A stretch of 64,000 nt of DNA from an uncultured Alphaproteobacteria bacterium. Lineage in GTDB: Bacteria > Pseudomonadota > Alphaproteobacteria > Methylaequorales > Methylaequoraceae. Positions 27,393-35,777 of the stretch are shown piece by piece (the first letter of the stretch is position 1; the number at the start of each line of letters is the position of its first letter). Location of the stretch: NCBI GenBank assembly GCA_902524895.1, contig CABZFH010000006.1:1-64000 (forward strand), given 5' to 3'. The translations under genes and the position numbers were made by a program. The notes under the pieces are model-generated. The model was given only the letters and a program-made list of their open reading frames with translations, searched no databases and had not been told where the DNA came from.

Positions 27393-28157
27393 TCACTTTT
27401 CCTTCTCTGATTCTAAATCTAATTTTTTTTTTATTAAAAAGTTTTTTTCTTGTAGTTTCATTTTCAAAATATCGCCTTCAATCTGTTTAATTTTAGAATT
27501 AAGTTCATGTAATTCGGAAAGCAGGATTGAAATACTTTTTTTATTAGGATCATCTATCCTCCCAGTTCTTATTCCATAAGGACTGAATGTGTTGATTGAA
27601 TTTTTCTCAAATTCATTTTTAACTTTTCTAGCTGGTATACCAATGTATGTTTGGTTATCAGGCACATTTTTGAGCACAACAGCATTAGCTCCTATTCTTG
27701 AGTTTTCTCCAATTGTTATTGCACCCAATATTTGAGCTCCAGAGCCAATAATTACTCCATTTTTTATTGTGGGGTGTCTTTTAACTTTCCTTTGTAGATC
27801 AGATTTTTCAGAAGGAGATATCCCTCCAAGAGTTACTTGCTGATACATTGTTACATCATTACCAACTTCTGAGGTCTCACCAATCACCAATCCTGCACCA
27901 TGATCAATAAAAAAACCACTCCCAATTTTTGCACTAGGATGAATCTCTATTGCTGTAAAAACTCTAAAGATGTAACTTAAAAATCTCGCAATGAATTTTA
28001 ATTTAATATTCCATAAAAAATGAGAAAGTCTATATCCAAATATAGCATGAAACCCTGGGTATGTAAAAATTACTTCAAAATATGATCTTGCTGCTGGATC
28101 TCTTGACATTGCTGCCCTAGCATCGCTGAGAATCAAAGTAAATAAATTTTTTGACAT
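27393..28157 (-). CDS. cysE: Serine O-acetyltransferase
   Basis: CysE acetylates serine with acetyl-CoA, the first step of cysteine synthesis. The N-terminal helical domain includes DPAARSYFEVIFTYPGFHAI. The left-handed beta-helix carries IHPSAKIGSGFFIDHGAGLVIGE, then TLGGISP, RHPTIKNGV and GAQILGAITIGENSRIGANAVVLK. It has 254 residues with a Lys/Glu-rich helical tail. It is upstream of iscS on the same strand, so cysteine synthesis sits next to cysteine desulfuration. The two are separated by a hairpin and a promoter. Confidence 0.95.
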   Translation of the reverse strand: MSKNLFTLILSDARAAMSRDPAARSYFEVIFTYPGFHAIFGYRLSHFLWNIKLKFIARFLSYIFRVFTAIEIHPSAKIGSGFFIDHGAGLVIGETSEVGNDVTMYQQVTLGGISPSEKSDLQRKVKRHPTIKNGVIIGSGAQILGAITIGENSRIGANAVVLKNVPDNQTYIGIPARKVKNEFEKNSINTFSPYGIRTGRIDDPNKKSISILLSELHELNSKIKQIEGDILKMKLQEKNFLIKKKLDLESEKEK

Positions 28158-28225
28158 AAATTATTTATTAATATAAATATATTTTATTTTTATTATGTCT
28201 CATTAAACGAGTCAAGTTTAGTTTT

Positions 28226-28855
28226 ATGCCAGAAGTATTCATAAATGGACCTGTCGGAAGAATTGAATCTAGATACACTCATAATATAAATCATAATTCA
28301 CCATCTATATTACTTTTACATGCTCATCCAGGTCATGGAGGAAATATGAACAATCACTTATCTGTAAAATTACATAAAAATTTTTCAGATTTAGGTTTTT
28401 CAAGTTTGAGATTTAATTTTAGAGGGGTAGGAAAATCAGATGGCGAACACGACGGTAGTGAGGGTGAGTTGGCTGATTCAGCAATTGCACTTGATTGGAT
28501 TCAAAACCAAAATCAAAGTTCAGACGAATATTGGATATGTGGAATATCTTTTGGTGCCTGGATTGGAATGCAACTCTTAATGAGACGTCCAGAAATAACA
28601 AAATTTATTTTAATTGGTCCACCTGCTGGAAAATATGACTTTAATTTTCTTGCCCCTTGCCCAGCATCAGGCATAATTTTATCTGGTGATAAAGATTCCT
28701 TAATTGACCACTCTATTCTTTCTAGCTTAGTTAAAAAATTAAATTCTCAAAACAATATAATAGTTAAACATGAGATAATTAAAGGATCTAACCATTTTTT
28801 TACTAATCATGAAAATTCAGTTCAACAAAAAATTAACAACTATATTAAATCATAA
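28226..28855 (+). CDS. Alpha/beta hydrolase (COG2945-like)
   Basis: A compact serine hydrolase of about 209 residues. The first strand is followed by LLLHAHPGHGGNMNN (oxyanion region), then SLRFNFRGVGKSDGEHD, the nucleophile elbow GISFGAW, a late Asp (LSGDKDSLI), and the catalytic His in KGSNHFF. This pattern matches the short alpha/beta proteins common in alphaproteobacteria. The substrate is unknown. It is divergent from cysE and converges on anmK with a six-base overlap. Confidence 0.8.
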   Translation: MPEVFINGPVGRIESRYTHNINHNSPSILLLHAHPGHGGNMNNHLSVKLHKNFSDLGFSSLRFNFRGVGKSDGEHDGSEGELADSAIALDWIQNQNQSSDEYWICGISFGAWIGMQLLMRRPEITKFILIGPPAGKYDFNFLAPCPASGIILSGDKDSLIDHSILSSLVKKLNSQNNIIVKHEIIKGSNHFFTNHENSVQQKINNYIKS

Positions 28856-29977
28856 AATATCTTTATTTGGATAAAATATATCACCACATTCTACTGGCTT
28901 TTTTGTTCCTGTTGTTTCTTTAAATGAAGATTTTAATTTTTTAAATTTTCTTATTGCTAAATAAGCAAAAGCTTGGGATTCAACAAAATCTGCGTTCCAT
29001 CCAAATTCATCAGAGGTGTAAACATTTTTTGTTAAGCTTTTTATATAATTTATTAAAGTTAAGTTTTTACTCCCTCCTCCACAAATAATCCATTTATTTA
29101 TTTTTTTATTTATTAAAGTTTGAGAATGTACGACAATCCTAGCAGTAAAGTTTGTAAGAGTAGCAAGTAGATCAAATTTATCAAAATTTAATTTATTTTT
29201 TACAAACTCATCAATTTTAAATTCAAAATTATCAAATGATTTGGGGATTGAATTGTTTACAAATGAAAACTTTAACCATTCATTGATAAGTTTATTTTGA
29301 ACTTTACCTTTTGCAGCCAATCGTCCATTCTCATCATAAGCAATATCAAAATTTGACCTGCAGTAAGAATCTATTAAAACGTTGCCAGGGCCAATATCGC
29401 TCGCAAACATCTTACCATTTTTTAAAATCCAAGTTGCGTTTGAAATACCCCCTAAATTAACTACGGCTAAATTATTCTGTTTGTCAAAAAAAATTGCTTT
29501 ATGAAATATCGGTACAAGTGGTGCACCCTGACCTCCACAATCAATGTCTGCTTGTCTAAAATTAGATACAAACGGAATATTAAAATAATTACTCAATATT
29601 TTAGCATTACCTAACTGGATTGAAATCTTTTTATTGGGTTTATGAATGAGCGTTTGACCATGAAAACCAATTATTTGTATTGTATCATTAGAAATATTAA
29701 AACTCTTTGTAAATAAATAGACTTTATTTTTTAAAAAATTTTCAAATTTTTTTTCTGTTGATCTATATTTTTGAGATTCACGAACTTCTTGAAAATTGTA
29801 ACTATTAAAGTAGATTATTAATTTTTTAATGTCATTTTTAAGTTCTTGTGAGTATTCATAAGTGATGTTATATTCACTATAAATTTTGTTTTTTCCATCA
29901 GATTTTATAAGTGAAAAGTCAATGCCGTCCATAGAAGTTCCTGACATAATCCCAAGTGATGTAATTATTTGTTCCAA
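28850..29977 (-). CDS. anmK: Anhydro-N-acetylmuramic acid kinase
   Basis: AnmK recycles peptidoglycan by hydrolysing and phosphorylating anhydroMurNAc to MurNAc-6-P. The opening LGIMSGTSMDGIDF (ATP site), GFHGQTLIHKP, NLGGISNATW, ASDIGPGNVLID and WIICGGGSKN are family motifs. The track's ATG (30043) lies well inside the divergent tyrS gene. A TTG at 29977 gives MEQIITSLGIMSG, close to the usual N-terminus, and avoids the overlap. An ATG at 30016 is the other option. Identity is firm; the start is not. Confidence 0.93.
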   Translation of the reverse strand: MEQIITSLGIMSGTSMDGIDFSLIKSDGKNKIYSEYNITYEYSQELKNDIKKLIIYFNSYNFQEVRESQKYRSTEKKFENFLKNKVYLFTKSFNISNDTIQIIGFHGQTLIHKPNKKISIQLGNAKILSNYFNIPFVSNFRQADIDCGGQGAPLVPIFHKAIFFDKQNNLAVVNLGGISNATWILKNGKMFASDIGPGNVLIDSYCRSNFDIAYDENGRLAAKGKVQNKLINEWLKFSFVNNSIPKSFDNFEFKIDEFVKNKLNFDKFDLLATLTNFTARIVVHSQTLINKKINKWIICGGGSKNLTLINYIKSLTKNVYTSDEFGWNADFVESQAFAYLAIRKFKKLKSSFKETTGTKKPVECGDIFYPNKDIL

Positions 29978-29992
29978 TTTGCTTACAATATT

Positions 29993-31240
29993 ATGAATAA
30001 CAGTTTTATTAATCATATTACTGAGCGAGGTTTTTTTAATCAATGCACAAATATTGATTTGTTAAATTTAATTTTAAAAAAACCTTCTGTAGCTTATATA
30101 GGATTTGATTGCACAGCAGATAGCTTGCACATTGGTTCATTATTACCAATAATGTTATTAAGAGCTTTTCAAAAACATGGTCATGTTCCTATAGTTCTTC
30201 TTGGAGGGGGAACAACTTTAATAGGTGATCCATCTGGAAAAGATGAAACAAGAGTAATTTTGACCACTGAAAAAATTAATCAGAATAAAAAAAAATTAAA
30301 AAAAATTTTTTCAAAATTTTTATCTTTTGATAATAAAAAAAATCCAGCTAAAATTCTAGATAACTATGAATGGATAAAAAATCTCAATTACGTCAATTTT
30401 ATAAGAGATATTGGAAGCCAATTTTCAGTAAATAGAATGCTAACTTTTGAATCTGTCAAACAAAGACTTGAAAGAGAACAGCATTTAAGTTTTTTAGAGT
30501 TTAATTATGCTATTATTCAATCTTTCGATTTCCTTGAACTTTTTAAAAACCATAATTGTAGCATTCAGTTCGGCGGCTCAGATCAGTGGGGAAATATTAT
30601 ATCAGGAATTGAACTAATTAAGAAAAAAATAGGCAAAGAAACCATTGGTTTAACAACACCTCTAATGATAACTTCTAGCGGTCAAAAAATGGGAAAGACT
30701 AACAAGGGAGCAATATGGTTAGATAATAATAAATTAAATTATTATGACTACTGGCAATATTGGAGAAATGTGGATGACAAAGATGTAATTAAGTTTTTAA
30801 AATTATTTACAGAAATTGATACCAAAGAAATTAATAAATTCAGTAAATTGTCTGGGTCAGAATTAAATAAAATAAAAATTTTGTTGGCAAATGAAGTCAC
30901 AAAAATATGTCACGGCGAAGAATTTGCAAAAAAAGCAGAACAATCCTCATTGAAAATTTTTTCTGAAAGAAAAATTGATAAAAATATACCAGAAAAAAAT
31001 AAATTAAGTATATCTAAAGGGGAACTTATAAAATTAAAGAGCCTAAAGGAATATTTGGTTTTGCTAAATTTATCAAAATCATTAGGAGAATCAAAGAGGT
31101 TAATAGAAAATGGCGGAGTGAAAATTAATAATAAAAAGATTATCGATAAAAATTATAACATTAAAGAAAATGATTTCGATGATAATTTAATTAATATTTC
31201 TGTTGGGAAAAAAAGAAATGGTTTAATTGAAATTTGCTAA
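29993..31240 (+). CDS. tyrS: Tyrosyl-tRNA synthetase
   Basis: It charges tRNA-Tyr. The class I HIGH motif is LHIGSLLP, with the tyrosine pocket in AYIGFDCTADS and GGSDQWGNI. The KMSKS loop is QKMGKTNKGAI. A C-terminal S4 RNA-binding domain (LGESKRLIENGGVKIN) completes the bacterial form. The ATG at 29993 (MNNSFINHITERG) gives 415 residues and replaces the track's earlier start. No Shine-Dalgarno is visible, and its start is only 15 bases from the proposed anmK start on the other strand. Confidence 0.96.
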   Translation: MNNSFINHITERGFFNQCTNIDLLNLILKKPSVAYIGFDCTADSLHIGSLLPIMLLRAFQKHGHVPIVLLGGGTTLIGDPSGKDETRVILTTEKINQNKKKLKKIFSKFLSFDNKKNPAKILDNYEWIKNLNYVNFIRDIGSQFSVNRMLTFESVKQRLEREQHLSFLEFNYAIIQSFDFLELFKNHNCSIQFGGSDQWGNIISGIELIKKKIGKETIGLTTPLMITSSGQKMGKTNKGAIWLDNNKLNYYDYWQYWRNVDDKDVIKFLKLFTEIDTKEINKFSKLSGSELNKIKILLANEVTKICHGEEFAKKAEQSSLKIFSERKIDKNIPEKNKLSISKGELIKLKSLKEYLVLLNLSKSLGESKRLIENGGVKINNKKIIDKNYNIKENDFDDNLINISVGKKRNGLIEIC

Positions 31241-31241
31241 T

Positions 31242-34175
31242 TTATTCAGTTTTAAATAAGTTTCTTATTAAACTAGGAACTAAAACTGAAACAGGGTTAA
31301 AATTAATTTCAAACTTTTCATTTTCTTTTTTTAATTCAAAGGAAGCAGCTAATATTCCTTCTTCAGGAGAACCCGCCGTAATGATATCTCCAACAACTGG
31401 CAAATTAGTCAAAAGAGTATTTATAGTATAAGCTGGAATAAATGTTCCATCAGCCTGAAAATTATCTGTTTTGGAATCAAAATCCCCTTTAAAAGTCAAG
31501 CCTAAATCACTTCCTCTAATTATGCCATCAGAAAACTTTATATCACCATCACTAAAAGTAAAATTTGAATTTAGTCTATTAAAAAAAATACCTCCATCTT
31601 TTAATTTTTGTTCTATTCCATCTAAAGAAAAAAGGGTTAGTACTTTTGCAAAAAATGGGGTATCGTACGCGACAAAGTCTTTCACTTTGATATTGCCAAC
31701 ATAATTTTTGTCGCTGTCTCTTTCTGCTTCTACTTGTAAAGTTCCAGATTTTAAATTTGGATTGATTTCAAATACATCCAGAAATTCAGAAGCATCATCT
31801 GATTTGATAGATAACTTTTTATTCTCATTTTCATTATAAATGCGTATGTTATTGTTTACAGATATTGGGGTGTTAAAGTTAACGTTTAATTCGCTAAATC
31901 TAGAGTTCTCTAATATTCCATAAAAAGAATTTACAAATATCTTTTTTTTTTTTAGAACTAAACTGTTTGTAGTAATATTAAATTTCACTGGAACACTATT
32001 CTTTTTGATGGAGTTATTTTTTTCTAAAAACCTCATAAGGTTTAAATTTGAACCCGAGAAATCAGCTTTCCAGAAATTTTTCTTTTTCCTTATTTCAGCA
32101 CTAAAATCTTGAGAGGGAGATTTTATCGAATGAAGAATAATTTCGGTTAACTCATTATTATATTTTCTAGACTCTACAAATACTTTTAAATCTTTTGTAT
32201 TAAGTTTAAGTTCAAATTTTTCATTTATCTTCTTTTTACCAGAAAGTTGAAATTTTAAATTTCCCTGGAAAAAGTTATGCTTCAAACTAAAATAGGTAAA
32301 AAAAGCAGATAATCTATCAGTCGGTCCTTCTCCAATAACTTCATAATTATCATTTTTTAAATTATAATTATAAGTTATTGATAAAGGTATAAATCCCTCA
32401 TTTTCTTCAACAAAATCAGCAAAATAGTCATTTAAAATTAAAGGATCAAAGTTAACATCTATACTCAGATTATTTTGGAAATTTTGTGTTTCATGAAGGT
32501 ATTCTATTCCAGAAAATTTAATACTCATTTTTTGAAAATCTGCATTTCCATCATAGTCAAATCTATCACTCATAATGTTGATCTTAATATTTACTTTTTC
32601 TAAATTATAATTTTGAAAAAAGTTAGGAATCTTAGAATTGTTATAATCAAGCTGCCCCTCATACACTATATCATTGAACTTTAAATCAACTAAAAGTGGA
32701 AAATTTAAATTTAATTTAAGAATTGGATTACCATCAAATTTGCTAATTCGTTTTATACTATCAGGGTTAAAAAAAATTTTTTCTAGATAAGATGTTAAAT
32801 TATAATTATTGCCAGTAATTTCCAATTGAATATCTGCCATTTCAATTTCTTTATCAAAATCATACAGTTTCACAGTGGCATTATTTAAAATTAGCTTATC
32901 AGACACGCCTGAAAAAATATCAAATTTAAATTCTGTCCCATTAAAAGTTGCATTTCCCTCAAGCTCCTTTACTAATGGTTTATCCTCAGAATACCTAATG
33001 TGAGTATTGGAAAAATTAAACTTCAGTGAAGAATTTTTTACTAATCCTTTCTTATCATAATTTACTTTAAGACTTAATTCATTAATGTCTCCACTAGCAT
33101 TTTCAGAGATCCATTTTTTAACAGAGTTTTTATAAAATTGAGGCCAAAAGAACTTAATTTTTTCAAGTTTGATTTCTGATATATTTATTTTTAAAAATTT
33201 ATTTATATAGTCTTTGTGCGAAAAGCTATACGCAATTTTAAATTTTGAATTTTCTTCAAAAAAATCAAAACTTACTGAAGTAAAATTTTTATCTGAGCTA
33301 ATATTAATTTTACCTCTATTAAAATTAAGTTCTTCTTTTATTCCTTCAAATGTTTTTCTAATTTGTGAATTGAATTCTAAACTTGAGATATGTTTAAAAG
33401 TTTTTGCATTACTATCAAAATTTAAGGAATATTTTCCGTTCAAAATAATACTTGATTCAACAAGGTTAATTGTTTCTAAATATCTTTTAGGAATATCGAG
33501 ATTAAAATCCACAAAAGAAAAATCAATCACGAATTTACTATTTTTTTTTTTAGCATTAAAAGTAGCAAATGACTTTAATTTTTCATTTTGTTCAATTAAA
33601 GCAGACATAATAAAATCATTTTTTTTTTTTTCTATTTTCAAATCTATTCTTGAAAATAAATAATGTTCACTGTCAGATAATTTAATCTTCAATTTTGAAT
33701 TATTAACCTCAAATATTTGAAAATCATTAAAATATTCTGAATACTCAACATCATTTATTTTCTTTACTAAAAAGTTTAAAAAATTGTCTTGCTGAATTAA
33801 TTGTTTATTATTAATTTTTTTTACATTCAATTCAATTTCTGCATCATATAATTTTAAAATTGTTGGTTTTAATTTTAAAAATAAAATATCCTTAAATCGT
33901 ATGCCAAGAAGAATGTTTGGAATTAAAGAATTTTTGGTTCTCACATCTTCGATAAAAATTTCATAATTTCTTGAATATTTATTAAAACTTAAAAATATAT
34001 CTCCAAATTCTTTTACATTATAGTCTTGAAAAATTTTAATATCCTCAAAAGTCTTCAAATTATTTATCTTTATTGGTTTAAAACTTACTAAAATTGTCAA
34101 AATTAAAAAAAAGGTAAAAAATAATAAGAAAAATACAGAAACTAGCTTCGAAAATCTTAATAATATATTTTTCAT
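31242..34175 (-). CDS. AsmA-like / YhdP-type envelope protein
   Basis: A 977-residue protein with one N-terminal membrane anchor (about residues 10-32) and a huge periplasmic part made of beta strands. The C-terminal region (FNRLNSNFTFSDGDIKFSDG, GSDLGLTFKGDFDSKTD, then LPVVGDIITAG) matches the AsmA-like C-terminal / DUF3971 proteins related to YhdP and TamB. Such proteins form long hydrophobic grooves that move phospholipids between the inner and outer membranes. It is slightly shorter than E. coli YhdP. It converges on tyrS and is divergent from bcp. Confidence 0.8.
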   Translation of the reverse strand: MKNILLRFSKLVSVFFLLFFTFFLILTILVSFKPIKINNLKTFEDIKIFQDYNVKEFGDIFLSFNKYSRNYEIFIEDVRTKNSLIPNILLGIRFKDILFLKLKPTILKLYDAEIELNVKKINNKQLIQQDNFLNFLVKKINDVEYSEYFNDFQIFEVNNSKLKIKLSDSEHYLFSRIDLKIEKKKNDFIMSALIEQNEKLKSFATFNAKKKNSKFVIDFSFVDFNLDIPKRYLETINLVESSIILNGKYSLNFDSNAKTFKHISSLEFNSQIRKTFEGIKEELNFNRGKINISSDKNFTSVSFDFFEENSKFKIAYSFSHKDYINKFLKINISEIKLEKIKFFWPQFYKNSVKKWISENASGDINELSLKVNYDKKGLVKNSSLKFNFSNTHIRYSEDKPLVKELEGNATFNGTEFKFDIFSGVSDKLILNNATVKLYDFDKEIEMADIQLEITGNNYNLTSYLEKIFFNPDSIKRISKFDGNPILKLNLNFPLLVDLKFNDIVYEGQLDYNNSKIPNFFQNYNLEKVNIKINIMSDRFDYDGNADFQKMSIKFSGIEYLHETQNFQNNLSIDVNFDPLILNDYFADFVEENEGFIPLSITYNYNLKNDNYEVIGEGPTDRLSAFFTYFSLKHNFFQGNLKFQLSGKKKINEKFELKLNTKDLKVFVESRKYNNELTEIILHSIKSPSQDFSAEIRKKKNFWKADFSGSNLNLMRFLEKNNSIKKNSVPVKFNITTNSLVLKKKKIFVNSFYGILENSRFSELNVNFNTPISVNNNIRIYNENENKKLSIKSDDASEFLDVFEINPNLKSGTLQVEAERDSDKNYVGNIKVKDFVAYDTPFFAKVLTLFSLDGIEQKLKDGGIFFNRLNSNFTFSDGDIKFSDGIIRGSDLGLTFKGDFDSKTDNFQADGTFIPAYTINTLLTNLPVVGDIITAGSPEEGILAASFELKKENEKFEINFNPVSVLVPSLIRNLFKTE

Positions 34176-34226
34176 AAAATGTTTTAAAAATTATTTCATT
34201 TATTATATAACACGCTATAGTTTGAT

Positions 34227-34685
34227 ATGTTAAAAGAAAATACTAAAATTAAGAATCTTAAATTTAAAGTTAACACATCTGGTTTTTTAAATTCACAAGA
34301 CTTATTGGGAAAAAAAACTGTAATTTATTTTTATCCAAAAGACGATACTCCAGGTTGTACAAAGGAGGCTATAAATTTTAGTGAAAAAATTAATGAATTT
34401 TCAAATTTAAATACTCAAGTTTTCGGAGTTTCACGAGATTCTTTTGAAAAACATCAAAAATTTAAAAAAAAATACAATCTTAAAGTCAATTTGATTAGTG
34501 ATGAAGGTGAAATTACGGAGTATTTTGGTGTTTGGGTTGAAAAATCAATGTATGGTAAAAAGTATATGGGAATTGAAAGATCAACTTTTGTTATAGATGA
34601 GCAACTTAAAATATTAAAAATATGGAGAAAGGTTAAAGTTTCTGGGCATGTTGAAGAGGTGTTGGATTTTGTTAAAAATATTTAA
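34227..34685 (+). CDS. bcp: Thiol peroxidase / peroxiredoxin Q (Bcp)
   Basis: A thioredoxin-dependent peroxidase that detoxifies organic and hydrogen peroxides. The active-site block YFYPKDDTPGCTKEAINF holds the peroxidatic Cys. It lacks the second Cys five residues later (the position is Ile/Asn here), so it may act as a 1-Cys type or use a Cys elsewhere; none is seen. The conserved GVSRDSFEKHQKF and YMGIERSTFVID follow. It has 152 residues. It overlaps the prfB stop by four bases. Confidence 0.93.
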   Translation: MLKENTKIKNLKFKVNTSGFLNSQDLLGKKTVIYFYPKDDTPGCTKEAINFSEKINEFSNLNTQVFGVSRDSFEKHQKFKKKYNLKVNLISDEGEITEYFGVWVEKSMYGKKYMGIERSTFVIDEQLKILKIWRKVKVSGHVEEVLDFVKNI

Positions 34686-35777
34686 TTAGATCTTAAAAGT
34701 AAAGATTTTAATAAGTTGTCTATTTTTCCATCAAGTACAGCTAAAACATTTGATTCCTCTTGATTTGTTCTATGATCCTTTACCATTTGATAAGGTTGCA
34801 TTACATAAGACCTTATTTGATTGCCCCATGCTATCTCCTTCTTTTCTTCTCTATTCTTTTTATTTTCTTCTTCTTCTTTTTTCAATTCAAGTTCGTACAA
34901 TTTAGATTTTAACATCTCCATTGCAATATTTTTATTTCTGTGTTGGGATCTATTGCTTTGGCATTGAACACTTATTTTTGATGGAAGATGCGTAATTCTA
35001 ATTGCACTATCAGTTTTATTCACATGTTGGCCACCTGCTCCAGAGGCTCTAAATGTATCGACTCTTAAGTCTTTTTCAAAGATATCAACTTTTATCGAAT
35101 TATCAACTTCAGGATAACAAGAAACTGATGCAAAACTTGTGTGTCTTCTTGACTGTGAATCAAATGGTGATATTCTAACCAACCTATGAACTCCTGTTTC
35201 ATTTTTAAGCCATCCGTATGATCTCTCACCTATAATTTTGATAGTAACTGATTTTAAGCCTGCCTCTTCTCCATCAGTCTGATCGACTACCTCATAGGAA
35301 AAATTTTTTAAATCACACCATCTAGTGTACATTCTTAACATCATTTCTACCCAATCTTGGGACTCAGTTCCCCCAGCTCCTGAATGAATTTCTAAAAATG
35401 AATTTTTTTGATCGGCTTTTCCATTCATTAAGGTTTCAATTTGGAGAAGGTTTAATTCATTAAAAATTTTATTTAATTCTTTATTTAGTTCATCTAATAA
35501 TTCAGTGTCAAATTCAACATCTGCAAGTTTTAACAATTCCATCTTTTCTAAAAATTGATTTTCTAAAACTTTTAGAGTGTCTAGGAAATTTTTTATACTA
35601 TTTTTCTTTTTTAATAAAACGCTGTATTTTTTATGATCATTCCATATTGATTCATCTAAAAGTTCTTTCTCAATTGTTTTAAACTCATCTTTCATTTCTT
35701 TTTTTTCAAACATACCCCCTCAGGTTTTCAAATAAAACCTTTATTTCAATTGAAATTTCTCTATTATCTTTCGACAT
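34682..35777 (-). CDS. prfB: Peptide chain release factor 2, made by programmed +1 frameshift
   Basis: RF2 ends translation at UGA and UAA. GGQHVNKTDSAIRITH, with the catalytic GGQ, and the anticodon-like region lie in the listed 343-residue ORF. That ORF starts at an ATG inside the recoding site and lacks the usual N-terminus. Upstream, in another frame, ATG 35777 encodes 23 codons beginning MSKDNREISIEI and ending LRGYV before an in-frame TGA. A +1 shift there joins both parts into about 364 residues, the E. coli length. The zero-frame ATG overlaps the stop of the penicillin-binding protein gene (TGATG), so translation is probably coupled. RF2 shortage would raise frameshifting and restore RF2, as in other bacteria. 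Confidence 0.93.
35706..35720 (-). promoter_or_regulatory. prfB programmed +1 frameshift site
   Basis: On the minus strand AGGGGG TAT GTT TGA. AGGGGG is the internal Shine-Dalgarno-like stimulator, GTT the slippery codon and TGA the in-frame stop. E. coli has AGGGGG TAT CTT TGA with identical spacing. The only change is GTT for CTT; slippage onto TTT is still possible. Confidence 0.92.

Noticed and set aside
35706-35708. In-frame TGA in prfB as selenocysteine codon or pseudogene mark
   Set aside because: The AGGGGG stimulator and slippery codon give the standard RF2 recoding explanation; no SECIS-like need.
34682-35713. prfB start at ATG 35713 as listed
   Set aside because: That ATG is made by the TAT-GTT codons of the frameshift site; family length and upstream zero frame show the true start at 35777.
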